From positions 186,001 through 250,000 of the forward strand of contig JAJFJU010000026.1 of assembly GCA_021773645.1 (NCBI GenBank): 64,000 nt of DNA, given 5' to 3'. Both the position numbers and the translations under genes were made by a program. The first letter of the stretch is position 1, and each line of letters begins with the position of its first letter. The notes below the pieces were generated by a model. That model searched no databases. It worked only from the letters and a program-made list of their open reading frames with translations, and was not told the origin of the DNA. Origin of the DNA: Gammaproteobacteria bacterium (GTDB lineage: Bacteria; Pseudomonadota; Gammaproteobacteria; HK1). Shown in pieces: positions 20,428-32,460 of the stretch.

Positions 20428-21582
20428 TCACTCAAACATCAACAGAACACGGTCCGAGAGGCGCTGCCACCAACCGCCCTCCGCCACCGTTTGCAAGGCC
20501 ACCAACTGCCGTTCCACCACTAGGGTATCGCCCAGGTTAACGCGCACCACGCCATGTGACTGGCCCTTGGCAACCGGTGCCACCAGGTGCGCATCGACCT
20601 CCATACTTGCTTTCAAGCTTTTATATTGTCCGCGCGGAATGGTGACATACAGGGGGACCTGCAAGCCCAGCTCAACATGTTCGACGTCCCCCTGCCAGAC
20701 CCGCGGATTGGTCAGACCCTCGGCTGCGCCGTAGAGCTTATGAGTCTCAAAAAAACGAAAGCCGTAGTTAAGCAGGGTCTGGCTATGCCTGGCCCGCGCC
20801 TTCTCGCTACCAGTACCCAACACCACCGAGATTAGACGCATACCCTTGCGCTCGGCCGAGGCCACTAGGCAGTAGCCAGCGGCATCCGTATGCCCGGTCT
20901 TCACCCCGTCCACGGAGTCATCCCGCCATAGCAATTTGTTGCGGTTGTACTGAGTAATGCCGTTAAACACAAAGGAACGTTGGCGGTGCCAGGCGTAGTG
21001 ATCCGGAAAGTCCCGAATCAATGCACGCGCCAGAGTGGCTAGATCCAGCGCTGAACTATAGTGCTCCGGATCGGGCAGGCCCGTGGCGTTGACGAAATGG
21101 GTATCGGTCATCCCCAACTTTTGCACATACTGATTCATCAACTGGGAAAAGGCATCCTCGGAACCGGCGACGAACTCAGCCAGAGCCACACTGGCGTCAT
21201 TGCCGGACTGAATGATCACGCCCTTGAGCAACTGCTCCACCGGCACCCGTTTACCCACCTCGATAAACATCCGCGAGCCACCCATGCGCCACGCCTTTTC
21301 ACTCACCGGCACCGCATCGCTAAGGCTGATATTGCCCTGGCCTAACTCGGAAAAAATAACATAGGCCGTCATCATCTTGGTCAGACTGGCAGGCGCCACC
21401 CGAGCCTTTTCCTTGGCCGATGCGAGCACCCGGCCGCTGTGGAAATCCATCAGATAATAGGCGCTCGCACCGATCTTGGGTGGCGCTGGCATGGGTAGTG
21501 CCGCCGCCGGCAGGAGGCTTGCGAAACTGCTGCAAAGAAGCAAAAGCAGGAGATTAAATAATTTTTTTTGCATGTAATTCAC
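20428..21582 (-). CDS. dacA: D-Ala-D-Ala carboxypeptidase (PBP5/6 family)
   Basis: Periplasmic low-molecular-weight PBP that trims the terminal D-alanine from pentapeptides. It has a signal peptide (cleaved near Ala28), the active-site Ser66 in SLTK (66-69), SGN at 126-128 and KTG at 228-230. A C-terminal PBP5_C beta domain and an amphipathic membrane-attaching helix (RLSDRVLLMF) complete it. The length of 384 residues is normal. It lies between rlpA and the D-amino acid aminotransferase gene. Confidence 0.95.
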   Translation of the reverse strand: MNYMQKKLFNLLLLLLCSSFASLLPAAALPMPAPPKIGASAYYLMDFHSGRVLASAKEKARVAPASLTKMMTAYVIFSELGQGNISLSDAVPVSEKAWRMGGSRMFIEVGKRVPVEQLLKGVIIQSGNDASVALAEFVAGSEDAFSQLMNQYVQKLGMTDTHFVNATGLPDPEHYSSALDLATLARALIRDFPDHYAWHRQRSFVFNGITQYNRNKLLWRDDSVDGVKTGHTDAAGYCLVASAERKGMRLISVVLGTGSEKARARHSQTLLNYGFRFFETHKLYGAAEGLTNPRVWQGDVEHVELGLQVPLYVTIPRGQYKSLKASMEVDAHLVAPVAKGQSHGVVRVNLGDTLVVERQLVALQTVAEGGWWQRLSDRVLLMFE

Positions 21583-21608
21583 ACGTTGAGGGCTAAGGAC
21601 TTTCCGTT

Positions 21609-22409
21609 CTATTCAAGCAACAAGCGTATGCCAGAAATTCCGAGACCAGTTAGATTTGCGATCAGGCGATCCACCTGATCCACCCCTTCCACCGGGCCAA
21701 GGCGCACACGGTACAGGGCATTCTCCCCCTGCTCCACCTGATCAATCCACACCGTGTAGGCGGTCAGGGATCGTAAACGATCGCGTAGACGTTTTGCGTT
21801 AGCCGCCTCGACAAAGGCCCCCGCCTGAACAAACATTCCAATGCTCGCAGTGGGTGTCGGGGTTGTAGACACCGACACCACGGACGGACTTCCATCCGGT
21901 CCGATGGCCCGCACCTCCACCATCGCCGTGCCGCGCTTGAGCACTCCTAATTTGGCCGCTGCCACATAGGAGAGGTCGATAATCCGGTTTTCATGAAAGG
22001 GGCCGCGGTCATTCACCTTCAGCACCACGCGCCGCCCATTACTTAAGTTGGTTACCTGTACGTAAGTGGGCAGTGGCAGGGTCTTATGGGCCGCAGTCAT
22101 GGCATACATATCGTAGGTTTCGCCGCTGGAGGTGCGCCGGCCATGAAACTTGCTGCCATACCAAGAGGCAATGCCGCGCTTCACGTAGCCATTACTACTA
22201 TCCAAAGTGTAATAACGCTTGCCAAAAACAGTGTAGGAACGTGGATTTCCATAGCGGCTTTTAGGCGCGGCTCGCGGCACTGCATCGGCAACGTCCGTGG
22301 CCCCCTGGGGCAATGGCGGCGCCCCATCCCGCTGGCTCACGCCACCGCAGGCCGCGAGCAACGAGAAGCCAGCAATCAGCGCTATTCGAATACACAAGTT
22401 AAGACTCAT
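21609..22409 (-). CDS. rlpA: Septal ring lytic transglycosylase lipoprotein RlpA
   Basis: Outer-membrane lipoprotein that cleaves denuded glycan strands at the septum. The lipobox LLAAC places the lipidated Cys at 21. A double-psi beta-barrel domain follows (GIASWYGSKFHGRRTSSGE, then VTNLSNGRRVVLKVNDRGPF with the catalytic region), and a C-terminal SPOR domain (about 190-266) binds septal peptidoglycan. Its start overlaps the stop of mltB by four bases. The order mltB-rlpA-dacA matches Pseudomonas. Confidence 0.94.
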   Translation of the reverse strand: MSLNLCIRIALIAGFSLLAACGGVSQRDGAPPLPQGATDVADAVPRAAPKSRYGNPRSYTVFGKRYYTLDSSNGYVKRGIASWYGSKFHGRRTSSGETYDMYAMTAAHKTLPLPTYVQVTNLSNGRRVVLKVNDRGPFHENRIIDLSYVAAAKLGVLKRGTAMVEVRAIGPDGSPSVVSVSTTPTPTASIGMFVQAGAFVEAANAKRLRDRLRSLTAYTVWIDQVEQGENALYRVRLGPVEGVDQVDRLIANLTGLGISGIRLLLE

Positions 22410-23395
22410 CCCTTGCCCGCATACTTGGCCCGAATCTCCTCGGCCAACTGGTACACCGCCATGGCGTACAGGGCGCTGTGGTTGTAACGAGTGATGACAT
22501 AAAAATTTTTCAGCCCCAGCCAGTATTCCATGCCTTGGCCATTTTTCAGTTCCACCAGCGCCCCCATTCTATCGATGGGAATCACGGCCTCAGTAGAGAC
22601 ACCGTAGCGGGCCATTTCCGCCATTGGCGTCTTTGGCTTCAGGCCACGCGCCAGCAATGGGGCGTATTTGTTGCCATCGACCCGCGCCGGCACCGCCACC
22701 AATTGCCCCCGCTGCCAGCCGTGGCGGGCCAGATAGTTAGCCACACTACCAATGGCATCATTGACCCCATGGATGAGATCACGCCGCCCATCCTGGTCAA
22801 AATCCACCGCGTAGCGTCGGTAGCTGCTGGCGATAAACTGCGGCACGCCCATAGCCCCGGCGTAGGAACCGAGGATCTTGAGTGGTGCCAGGGATTCCTC
22901 CCGTGCCAGCAACAGAAAGTGCTCTAGTTCAGATGTGAAGAATTTCCCCCGCCGGGGATGTTTAAAGCCAAGGGTCACCAGTGCATCGATCACCCGATGC
23001 CTGCCGGCGCGGCGGCCAAAAAAGGTTTCTACGCCGATGATGGCGACAATTATTTCAGCGTTTACGCCATAAAGTTCTTCCGCCCTGGCCAAGGTGTCGC
23101 GATGCTCAGACCAAAACTCCGCCCCCTCGTCGATGCGGGTCTGGGTGAGAAAGATCGGCCGATAGGCATGCCAGGGCCGCGCCTCCGCCCGGCGCGACAT
23201 GGCGTCCAGAATAGATTGCTGATGCTGTGAATCACGCAGCAGGCGACTTACCTCGGCCTCGGCATAGCCATGCTCTGTCACCATGCGCTGAATAAAACGC
23301 TGTGCCTTGGGACCGAGCTCGAGAGCTTGGGCAGGGAGCATGAGCAATGCCGCCGTCAGCCCCACCAACCATCTTGTGGATCGAAGCCATGTCAT
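22406..23395 (-). CDS. mltB: Lytic murein transglycosylase B
   Basis: Family 103 lytic transglycosylase that cleaves glycan strands with formation of 1,6-anhydromuramic acid. The N-terminal hydrophobic segment looks like a signal peptide (cleavage after AQA, residue 24). There is no lipobox, so this may be a soluble periplasmic form. Catalytic Glu123 lies in IGVETFFGRRAG, and the substrate-groove motif YAGAMGVPQFIASSY follows. Length is 329 residues. It overlaps both neighbours by four bases. Confidence 0.92.
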   Translation of the reverse strand: MTWLRSTRWLVGLTAALLMLPAQALELGPKAQRFIQRMVTEHGYAEAEVSRLLRDSQHQQSILDAMSRRAEARPWHAYRPIFLTQTRIDEGAEFWSEHRDTLARAEELYGVNAEIIVAIIGVETFFGRRAGRHRVIDALVTLGFKHPRRGKFFTSELEHFLLLAREESLAPLKILGSYAGAMGVPQFIASSYRRYAVDFDQDGRRDLIHGVNDAIGSVANYLARHGWQRGQLVAVPARVDGNKYAPLLARGLKPKTPMAEMARYGVSTEAVIPIDRMGALVELKNGQGMEYWLGLKNFYVITRYNHSALYAMAVYQLAEEIRAKYAGKG

Positions 23396-24558
23396 CTTCG
23401 TCTACCCTCCGAAAGCAATCTGCGATGTGTATGTGCCGACATCAGTATGCCGAAAGCCGCCATCAAAGAAACCATGGAGGTACCCCCGTAGCTCACCAGC
23501 GGCAGCGGCACTCCCACCACCGGCAATACCCCCGTGACCATGCCAATATTGACCACCACATAGACGAAAAAGGTCAATACCAGCGCACCGCCAAGTAAGC
23601 GTCCGTATGGATCCTGGCTCTCCAGCGCAAGTTGCAGCCCGCGTACGGTTATAAACAAATAAACCGCAAACAATGCAAAAGCCCCAAAAAGCCCGAATTC
23701 CTCACTCAATACCGCAAAGATAAAGTCTGTGGAGCGTTCTGGCAGAAATTCCAGATGAGCCTGGGTGCCATTGAGCCAGCCCTTGCCATAGAGCCCGCCT
23801 GAGCCAATGGCTATTTTAGACTGGATGATATGGTAGCCCGCACCCAGAGGATCCTGCTCCGGATTAAGAAAACTGACGATGCGTTGGCGCTGATAATCGT
23901 GCAGCAAAAACCAGGACACCGGAGCCAGCACCGCCGCACAACATCCCAAGGCCGCGATGAGGCGCCAATTCATACCTGCGAGAAACAACACAAAGACCCC
24001 AGAGGTCGCCACCAGCAATGCAGTTCCAAGGTCAGGCTGCATGAAGATCAATACCGCCGGTAGCACAATAAAACCACCCGCGATAAACACTCGGCTGGTG
24101 AGTGGCGGCAAGCGACGCTCGGCGAGGTAGGCGCTCAGCATCATCGGCACCGTAAGCTTCAATATCTCCGAGGGTTGGAAACGAAGCACGCCCAGATCCA
24201 ACCAGCGCTGTGCACCCTTTCCCATCACCCCGCCCGCGAGAACCGCGAGCAACAGCGCGATACTCAGACCGTAGAACCATGGTGTCCAACGACACCACTG
24301 ACGTGGCGAGATCTGTGCCACCGCCAGCATCACCCCGAAGGCGATAAGCAGGCGTACCCCTTGACGAAAAAGTAATTGTGCATTCTGTCCGCTGGCACTA
24401 TGGAGCACCATCAGACCAATAGCGGATAACAACAACAAGCCAAACAACAACGGCGGATCGATGTGCAAGCGCTGAGCCAAACTACGCTGTTGTACCGGCC
24501 CCTGCAGGCGCGTTGGGCCACCACGTATTAATAGCCCACCCTCATTTTCCAGGCTCAT
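23392..24558 (-). CDS. rodA: Rod-shape peptidoglycan glycosyltransferase RodA
   Basis: SEDS-family polymerase that works with PBP2 in the elongasome. It has about ten membrane helices in 388 residues. Typical SEDS motifs are SEFGLFGA (with the essential acidic residue region), QSKIAIGSGGLYGKGW and the C-terminal PLPLVSYGGTSM. The start overlaps the mrdA stop by four bases, the standard mrdA-rodA coupling. Confidence 0.95.
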   Translation of the reverse strand: MSLENEGGLLIRGGPTRLQGPVQQRSLAQRLHIDPPLLFGLLLLSAIGLMVLHSASGQNAQLLFRQGVRLLIAFGVMLAVAQISPRQWCRWTPWFYGLSIALLLAVLAGGVMGKGAQRWLDLGVLRFQPSEILKLTVPMMLSAYLAERRLPPLTSRVFIAGGFIVLPAVLIFMQPDLGTALLVATSGVFVLFLAGMNWRLIAALGCCAAVLAPVSWFLLHDYQRQRIVSFLNPEQDPLGAGYHIIQSKIAIGSGGLYGKGWLNGTQAHLEFLPERSTDFIFAVLSEEFGLFGAFALFAVYLFITVRGLQLALESQDPYGRLLGGALVLTFFVYVVVNIGMVTGVLPVVGVPLPLVSYGGTSMVSLMAAFGILMSAHTHRRLLSEGRRR

Positions 24559-26441
24559 CCCGCTCCCGACTCTACGCTGGCAAGCTTCTCCGGCACCACC
24601 CTCTGTCCGAGATACTGATCCAGCAAACGACGGGCAATAGGCGCTGCGGAGTGACTACCACTACCGCCATTTTCCACCACCACCGCAATAGCAATGCGAG
24701 GGGTTTTCACCGGAGCAAAGACGATAAACAAACCGTGATCGCGCAAATGCTTGGCCACGTCTTTTTCCTTGTATTCCTCCTCTTGGCGGATGCCAAATAC
24801 CTGCGCTGTTCCCGTTTTACCCGCCATACGATAGCGCGCACCTCGTCCAGAACCCCGCGCCGTACCCCGTGGACCATGAGCTACCTGCACCATCCCATGG
24901 ACTACCCGCTGCCAGTTTTTCTTGCGCGCCATGGCGATGGATGATCGCTGAAGTACGGGGATAATCGTTTCCTCATCACCCTCCAAACGCTGCGACCGAG
25001 CCGCCACTCGGGGCACCACACGCTCCCCCATCTTAGCCAGAGACGCGGTTGCCAGAGCCAGTTGAAGCGGTGTGGCCAATACGAAACCCTGGCCAATGCC
25101 AGTAATCAAGGTTTCACCCGGATACCAGGGTTTGCCCCGGGCCTTGCGTTTCCAGCGAGGCGAAGGCATTAATCCGGCCGCCTCCCCGGGAAGATCAATA
25201 CCGGTTTTTTGACCAAAACCAAAAGGTACGAGGAAATCGTGCATGCGCTGAATTCCCAAGGCCCGTGCAATCTCATAGAAATACACATCACAAGACTGAG
25301 CCAGCGCATCGGTCATACTGACGTGCCCATGTCCGCTCTTCTTCCAATCACGATATTTTCGACCCTCCTTGGAAAGCTGATACCAGCCTGGACAGAAGAT
25401 CTTCTTGCCGGCTTGCTCAAGCCGCCCCTCCAACGCTGCCAGGGCTACAAAGGGTTTGAGGGTGGAACCTGGGGGATATTGACCATCCAATGCACGGTTA
25501 AATAGCGGGCGGGCCGGAGAATCACGCAGGGTGCGGTAGCGACTTGCCTCGATGCCATTAACAAACAAATTCGGATCGTAGGATGGGGCGCTGACCAGCG
25601 CGAGTATCCCACCGGTATTCGGGTCTATGGCAACGATGGCACCACGCAAGCCCTCCAGGGATTGCTCGGCCAAGGCCTGCAACGGGGCATCAAGATGCAA
25701 ATATAAATCATTGCCAGGCCGTGGCGGGGTGCGCTCCAACACCCGCAGAGTACGCCCCGCGGCATTACTCTCTACCTGCTGGTAACCCGGACTACCATGT
25801 AATAAGGCCTCATAGCTGCGCTCAATACCAATCTTGCCTATATGGCTGGTACCCCGGTAGGCCACCGTATCCAGCTTGGCCACATCCGCCTCATTGATGC
25901 GCCCTACATAACCCACCAGATGGGCCGCCAAGGTGCCCAGCGGATAATCCCTACTCAGACGCGCCTGGATATCCACTCCGGGAAAGCGATGACGATTGAC
26001 CGCGAAGCTGGCCACCTCGCTCTCGCTCAACAGAAAGCGTAAGGGCACGCCGTGAAAACTCTTTTTGCGTTTCAAGGCCTTACGAAAACGCTGTTCATCG
26101 ATCTTGCGGATAGACACAATCTCGCCCAATTCCCGCAACAAGGTGTCCATATCGGCCACCGCCTCCGGTACCACCTCCAGGCTGTAGGTCGGTGCATTTT
26201 GTGCCAGCACCACCCCATTGCGGTCGAAGATCAGCCCTCGGGTCGGGGCCAATGGCAGAATATTTATCCGATTATTGTGCGATAGATTCTGGTAGTGCTC
26301 GTGGCTCACAAACTGCAGATAGACCAGACGCACGCATAGCGCCAAGGTTAATAAAGCGATGCCCAATCCCGCCACCAGCACCCGGTTGCGAAATAGTGTG
26401 GACTCTCCAGCTAGGTCCTTAAGTGGCAGGCTAAGTGACAC
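24555..26441 (-). CDS. mrdA: Penicillin-binding protein 2
   Basis: Class B transpeptidase of the elongasome. It has one membrane anchor (about 20-42), a dimerisation domain with RGLIFDRNG, and the transpeptidase domain with active-site Ser326 in STLK (326-329), SCD near 380 and KTGTAQ near 550. The length of 628 residues is typical. It forms a unit with mreD upstream and rodA downstream. Confidence 0.95.
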   Translation of the reverse strand: MSLSLPLKDLAGESTLFRNRVLVAGLGIALLTLALCVRLVYLQFVSHEHYQNLSHNNRINILPLAPTRGLIFDRNGVVLAQNAPTYSLEVVPEAVADMDTLLRELGEIVSIRKIDEQRFRKALKRKKSFHGVPLRFLLSESEVASFAVNRHRFPGVDIQARLSRDYPLGTLAAHLVGYVGRINEADVAKLDTVAYRGTSHIGKIGIERSYEALLHGSPGYQQVESNAAGRTLRVLERTPPRPGNDLYLHLDAPLQALAEQSLEGLRGAIVAIDPNTGGILALVSAPSYDPNLFVNGIEASRYRTLRDSPARPLFNRALDGQYPPGSTLKPFVALAALEGRLEQAGKKIFCPGWYQLSKEGRKYRDWKKSGHGHVSMTDALAQSCDVYFYEIARALGIQRMHDFLVPFGFGQKTGIDLPGEAAGLMPSPRWKRKARGKPWYPGETLITGIGQGFVLATPLQLALATASLAKMGERVVPRVAARSQRLEGDEETIIPVLQRSSIAMARKKNWQRVVHGMVQVAHGPRGTARGSGRGARYRMAGKTGTAQVFGIRQEEEYKEKDVAKHLRDHGLFIVFAPVKTPRIAIAVVVENGGSGSHSAAPIARRLLDQYLGQRVVPEKLASVESGAG

Positions 26442-26475
26442 CCGCTAGCGCGCCTGAATTGGGTTCAGCAAACCC

Positions 26476-26964
26476 TCAGCACACGCCATAACGACGCCTG
26501 ACATCGCGCAAAACCACAAAGGTCCATGGCCATAGCAACATACTGACCAGTGCCACACTCCAACAGGCCCAGGCATTCACTGGCGTCCCCAAGGCACCGT
26601 TGATCCACAGCACCAGCAGCTGATAACCCACCACCAGGGCGAAGATTCCCCCGGCCTGTTGCCATAAAGGCAGCACCCGGATACGCAGATGCAATTTGCG
26701 CGTAATGTAGGCCACCAGCACTAACCCCAGGGCATGCTGCCCCAATAAGGTGCCGCCCAGAACATCAAGCAATAGCCCCACACCCCAAGCCAAACCCAGC
26801 CCAATCCGCTCCGGCAACGCCATACACCAATAAACCAACACCAGCCCCACCCACGCGGGACGCCATCCTTGCGCCCAATCCGGTAGTGGTAAAGCAGTGA
26901 GAAAAAAGGCGATGGCAAAACTGAGCGCTATCACCCACCAACCGGGGCGAACAAACCGTGTCAC
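26476..26964 (-). CDS. mreD: Rod shape-determining protein MreD
   Basis: Polytopic inner-membrane protein with five or so hydrophobic helices in 162 residues, linking MreC with PBP2/RodA. Sequence conservation in the family is low. The assignment rests on the N-terminal pattern, the conserved LGGTLLGQHAL segment and the position between mreC (four-base overlap) and mrdA. Confidence 0.9.
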   Translation of the reverse strand: MTRFVRPGWWVIALSFAIAFFLTALPLPDWAQGWRPAWVGLVLVYWCMALPERIGLGLAWGVGLLLDVLGGTLLGQHALGLVLVAYITRKLHLRIRVLPLWQQAGGIFALVVGYQLLVLWINGALGTPVNAWACWSVALVSMLLWPWTFVVLRDVRRRYGVC

Positions 26965-27818
26965 GAAGCGCTCTCCAGCACAGGTGGTGTTTTTAAGGCC
27001 GGCTCTGACTCCACCGGAATCAGCAACAACACTTCACGATTACGCCCCAGGCGAGCGCTTGGGGTCACGACTATCCTTGCAAAAGGACGGCTGCTATCAC
27101 GCTCAATACCCCGCACCCGCCCCACCGGATATCCCGCAGGAAAACGCCGCCCCAAACCGGAGGTCGTCACCAGATCGCCCACCTGAATATCAGCATTGTT
27201 GGGAACATGGGAAAGCGTCAGTTGATTGGCCACGCCACTACCCACCGCCACGGTACGATAACCGCTACGGTTGATCTGCACCGGCATGGCGTGATTAGGG
27301 TCGGTTACCAACAAGGCGGTGCTGGAAATGGGGCCCGCGTGAATCACCTGCCCCATCACCCCGCGTGCATCGATTAGCGACTGCCCGGAAACCACCCCAT
27401 GCTGACGCCCCTTGTTAAGCACTATGCGGCGACTATAGGGATCCATGTCCACCGCCATCAGCTCGGCCACCAACACCCGTTCGGCCACCTTGATAGAGGA
27501 GTGCAATAACGCCCGCAAGCGTTCATTTTCGGCCTTCAGCTGTTCAAATTTTTCTAACCGGGCTTCCACCAATAGCTGACGCTGGCGGGCAGCTTCCAGG
27601 CGGGCGCTGAGTTCGACCCGGCTCTGCAGATTATCACTGACCCAATGACCCACACGGGTCGGCAGATTGACAGCATATTGCAGCGGGTAAATGACGATTG
27701 ACAGGGTGTCGCGCACGCCGCGCAAGTACTGGCCACGGTGATCGGCAAACATGAAAAACAGGGATAACAGCACGAAGGCAAGCAAGCGGAGGCCAGCCCC
27801 ACGACCTTCGTTAAACAT
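26961..27818 (-). CDS. mreC: Rod shape-determining protein MreC
   Basis: Bitopic periplasmic scaffold of the elongasome. A short cytoplasmic tail and one membrane helix (about 10-27) are followed by a coiled coil (about 70-105, ARLEAARQRQLLVEARLEKF) and two beta domains with the conserved GVMGQVIHAGPISS and DLVTTSGLGRRFPAGYPVGRV. Length is 285 residues. It lies 109 bases downstream of mreB. Confidence 0.94.
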   Translation of the reverse strand: MFNEGRGAGLRLLAFVLLSLFFMFADHRGQYLRGVRDTLSIVIYPLQYAVNLPTRVGHWVSDNLQSRVELSARLEAARQRQLLVEARLEKFEQLKAENERLRALLHSSIKVAERVLVAELMAVDMDPYSRRIVLNKGRQHGVVSGQSLIDARGVMGQVIHAGPISSTALLVTDPNHAMPVQINRSGYRTVAVGSGVANQLTLSHVPNNADIQVGDLVTTSGLGRRFPAGYPVGRVRGIERDSSRPFARIVVTPSARLGRNREVLLLIPVESEPALKTPPVLESAS

Positions 27819-27927
27819 GGATTTCTTGCGGTAGATTTAGAAATCCTCGACGAGAGAGATAGGAATGCTGTCAGACATACTCGGAAACGTCGCCAAATCA
27901 CCTGTAAACGACTGTTTCACCCCTGAC

Positions 27928-29182
<1,255 letters not shown>

Positions 29183-29470
29183 ATGTCCTTGAGTGAGGAA
29201 GAAGTCCGCAAAATTGCCCATCTTGGGGGCCTGGCTATACGCGATGAGAACATCCCGCGCTATGCCCAATCATTATCCAGCATCCTCGATCTGGTGAACC
29301 AGATGGAGGCGGTGGATACCGCTGATATTCAACCCATGGCCCATCCCCTGGACGCCATCCAGCGCCTGCGCCCGGATGAGGTCAAGGAAATCGACCAGCG
29401 TGCCAAATTTCAGCCCTTGGCCCCACAGGTAGAAAACGACCTGTATCTAGTCCCCAAGGTTCTCGAATAG
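29183..29470 (+). CDS. gatC: Aspartyl/glutamyl-tRNA amidotransferase subunit C
   Basis: Small subunit that wraps and stabilises GatA in the GatCAB complex, which converts misacylated Glu-tRNA(Gln) or Asp-tRNA(Asn) to the correct amide form. At 95 residues it shows the family start SLSEEEVRKIAHLGGLAI and the core MEAVDTADIQPMAHPLD. ATG 29183 was chosen by homology; the frame is open upstream to 29024 without similarity to the family. It is first of gatC-gatA-gatB. Confidence 0.93.
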   Translation: MSLSEEEVRKIAHLGGLAIRDENIPRYAQSLSSILDLVNQMEAVDTADIQPMAHPLDAIQRLRPDEVKEIDQRAKFQPLAPQVENDLYLVPKVLE

Positions 29471-29548
29471 CTCCGCAGCATCTTGCGGCACCACTACTTA
29501 CCCACTCCCAATTATTAGGTATCCGGTCAAACCGATCGGGCTTTCGCT

Positions 29549-31006
29549 ATGCACAAGGCTTCCGTCGCAGAACTCTCCGCAGCACTCAAGGCGCGAAAAT
29601 TTTCCAGTGAAGAACTGGTCCGCGCCCATCTGGCACGGATTCACGCCCAGGATTCAGAGCTCAACAGCTTTATTACGGTCACCGAAACCGAGGCATTAGC
29701 CGCCGCCAGCCATGCCGATCGGCTGATCGCTGCGGGAGAGGCAGGGCCGCTAACTGGCATCCCACTGGCCCATAAAGACATCTTCTGCACCCGCGGTGTA
29801 CGCACTTCCTGCGGCTCAAAGATGCTGGATAATTTTGTTCCACCCTATAACGCAACGGTGGTGGAAAAGATTGCTGACGCCGGCATGGTGGTGCTCGGCA
29901 AGACCAATATGGACGAGTTCGCCATGGGCTCCTCCAACGAAAATAGCTACTACGGTCCGGTACGCAACCCGTGGGATACAGAGCGGGTACCCGGCGGCTC
30001 CTCGGGCGGTTCTGCAGCGGCAGTGGCCGCACGCATGACCCCGCTTGCCACCTGCACCGATACCGGCGGCTCCATTCGCCAGCCGGCGGCGCTGTGTGGC
30101 ATTACTGGCCTAAAACCGACTTATGGCCGGGTCTCACGCTACGGCATGGTGGCCTTTGCTTCGAGTCTCGACCAAGGCGGTGTTATGGGCCACTCGGCGG
30201 AAGACACGGCTTATCTGCTCGGTGCCATGGCCGGCTTTGATCCCAAGGACTCCACCAGCGTGGACCGCCCCGTGGATGATTATGTGGGTGGCCTTAACCA
30301 GAGCATTGAAGGGCTTACCATCGGCCTGCCGCGGCAGCACTTCGGCGAAGGACTCGACCCGGAGGTCGGTGCCGTGGTGGAGGCCGCGATCCGGCAATAT
30401 GAAAAACTGGGTGCCAAGGTAAAAGAAATCGACCTGCCCAATTCGCCGCTCTCGGTACCCGCCTATTATGTCGTGGCCCCAGCCGAGTGCTCATCCAATC
30501 TCTCGCGCTTTGACGGCGTACGTTATGGCTATCGCGCCAAACATCCCAAGGATCTTTCGGATCTCTACACCCGCTCCCGGGGTGAGGCCTTTGGAGAAGA
30601 AGTCCAGCGCCGCATCATGGTGGGCACCTATGCGCTGTCCACCGGCTACTACGATGCCTATTATCTAAAGGCGCAAAAAATTCGCCGCCTCATCAGCGAT
30701 GATTTCCGCCAGGCCTTTGCCGAGGTGGACGTGATCATGGGCCCCACCTCACCTACGACCGCTTTTACCCTGGGCGAGCGCATTGCTGACCCCATCACCA
30801 TGTATCTCTCTGACATTTACACCATCGGGGTGAACCTTGCGGGGCTTACCGGCATGTCGATACCCGCAGGCTTTGCCAAGGGCCTGCCAGTTGGATTACA
30901 GATTATTGGTAATTATTTTGAGGAGGCGCGGATACTCTCCGTCGCCCATCGCTATCAGCAGGTGACCGACTGGCATACCCAGGCGCCACCGGACGCGGGG
31001 AGCTAA
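29549..31006 (+). CDS. gatA: Aspartyl/glutamyl-tRNA amidotransferase subunit A
   Basis: Amidase-signature glutaminase subunit that produces ammonia for tRNA transamidation. The Ser-cisSer-Lys triad is readable as Lys76 (AHKDIFC), cis-Ser151 (GGSSGGS) and Ser175 (DTGGSIRQP). Length is 485 residues. It sits between gatC and gatB with short spacers, so the three subunits are made together. Confidence 0.96.
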   Translation: MHKASVAELSAALKARKFSSEELVRAHLARIHAQDSELNSFITVTETEALAAASHADRLIAAGEAGPLTGIPLAHKDIFCTRGVRTSCGSKMLDNFVPPYNATVVEKIADAGMVVLGKTNMDEFAMGSSNENSYYGPVRNPWDTERVPGGSSGGSAAAVAARMTPLATCTDTGGSIRQPAALCGITGLKPTYGRVSRYGMVAFASSLDQGGVMGHSAEDTAYLLGAMAGFDPKDSTSVDRPVDDYVGGLNQSIEGLTIGLPRQHFGEGLDPEVGAVVEAAIRQYEKLGAKVKEIDLPNSPLSVPAYYVVAPAECSSNLSRFDGVRYGYRAKHPKDLSDLYTRSRGEAFGEEVQRRIMVGTYALSTGYYDAYYLKAQKIRRLISDDFRQAFAEVDVIMGPTSPTTAFTLGERIADPITMYLSDIYTIGVNLAGLTGMSIPAGFAKGLPVGLQIIGNYFEEARILSVAHRYQQVTDWHTQAPPDAGS

Positions 31007-31011
31007 GTACG

Positions 31012-32451
31012 ATGGAATGGGAAACAGTTATTGGCCTGGAGATTCATGCCCAGCTCGCCACTCGCAGCAAGATTTTCTCCGCAGCCTCCACCGCCTATGG
31101 CGCCGAGGCCAATACCCAGGCCTGTGCCATCGATCTGGGCATGCCCGGGATGCTGCCCGTACTCAACGCCGAAGCGGTACGCATGGCGGTAAAATTCGGG
31201 CTCGCCACCAAAGCTGAAATCACTCGGCGTTCGGTGTTTGCACGTAAAAACTATTTTTATCCCGATCTCCCCAAGGGCTACCAGATCAGTCAATTTGAGT
31301 TGCCCATCGTCGGTCCGGGCACGCTGGAAATAGAGCTCAAAGATGGCACCCGAAAACAGGTCGGCGTCACCCGCGCACACCTGGAAGAAGACGCAGGGAA
31401 ATCCCTGCATGAAGACTTTCACGGCATGAGCGGCATCGATCTCAATCGTGCCGGCACACCGCTCATTGAGATCGTCTCGGAACCCGACATGCGCTCGGCG
31501 GAAGAAGCCGTCGCCTACATGAAAAAGATCCACACCTTGGTGCGCTACTTGGAGATTTGTGATGGCAACATGCAGGAAGGTTCCTTTCGTTGTGACGCCA
31601 ATGTCTCTATCCGCCCCATGGGAAGCAGCGAATTGGGCACCCGCACCGAGCTGAAAAACATCAACTCTTTCCGCTTCGTGGAACGCGCCATCAACTACGA
31701 GGTAGAGCGCCAGATCGACGTATTGGAATCTGGCGGCAGCGTGACCCAAGAAACCCGCCTCTACGATACCGACAAAAACGAAACCCGCCCCATGCGGAGC
31801 AAGGAAGAGGCCAACGATTACCGCTACTTCCCGGACCCGGATCTGTTGCCAGTGGAGCTGGAAGAAGACTACATCGCCGCCATTGCGAAGACCCTGCCAG
31901 AGCTGCCTGATGCCAAGCGCAAGCGCTTCCAGCAGGAATATGACTTGAGCGCCTATGATGCTGGCGTACTTACCGCTAGCCGGGAACTGGCCGACTTCTA
32001 CGAAGCTACCGTTACCGCCGCCAAGGGCACGGCAAAACTCACCGCCAACTGGGTCATGGGCGAGCTTGCCGGCGTACTCAACAAGCAGGGCCTGGATATC
32101 GGCGCCAGCCGGGTTAGCCCGGAACAGCTTGGTGGGCTGGTACTGCGCATCGAAGACAACACCATCTCCGGCAAGATCGCCAAACAGGTATTCGAGGCCA
32201 TGTGGGCAGAGCAGCAGGATGCCGACAGCATTATTGAAGCCCAGGGGCTGCGCCAGATCACCGATACCGGAGCCATTGAGAGCCTCATCGACGAGGTCAT
32301 CGAGGCCCATCCCAAACAGACAGAACAATACCGCGGCGGGGCAGAAAAGCTGCTGGGATTTTTTGTTGGTCAGGTGATGAAGCGCTCCCAGGGTAAAGCG
32401 AACCCGGGCATGGTCAACAAGGTACTGCGCGAAAAATTGGGCAGCAGTTAG
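31012..32451 (+). CDS. gatB: Aspartyl/glutamyl-tRNA amidotransferase subunit B
   Basis: Kinase/transamidase subunit that activates the misacylated tRNA carboxylate and transfers ammonia. The start motif [13 protein letters not shown], the cradle-domain signature [17 protein letters not shown] (here KNYFYPDL) and the C-terminal YqeY tail domain (about 330-479) are visible. Length is 479 residues. It begins five bases after gatA. Confidence 0.96.
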   Translation: MEWETVIGLEIHAQLATRSKIFSAASTAYGAEANTQACAIDLGMPGMLPVLNAEAVRMAVKFGLATKAEITRRSVFARKNYFYPDLPKGYQISQFELPIVGPGTLEIELKDGTRKQVGVTRAHLEEDAGKSLHEDFHGMSGIDLNRAGTPLIEIVSEPDMRSAEEAVAYMKKIHTLVRYLEICDGNMQEGSFRCDANVSIRPMGSSELGTRTELKNINSFRFVERAINYEVERQIDVLESGGSVTQETRLYDTDKNETRPMRSKEEANDYRYFPDPDLLPVELEEDYIAAIAKTLPELPDAKRKRFQQEYDLSAYDAGVLTASRELADFYEATVTAAKGTAKLTANWVMGELAGVLNKQGLDIGASRVSPEQLGGLVLRIEDNTISGKIAKQVFEAMWAEQQDADSIIEAQGLRQITDTGAIESLIDEVIEAHPKQTEQYRGGAEKLLGFFVGQVMKRSQGKANPGMVNKVLREKLGSS

Positions 32452-32460
32452 CCCGGAACC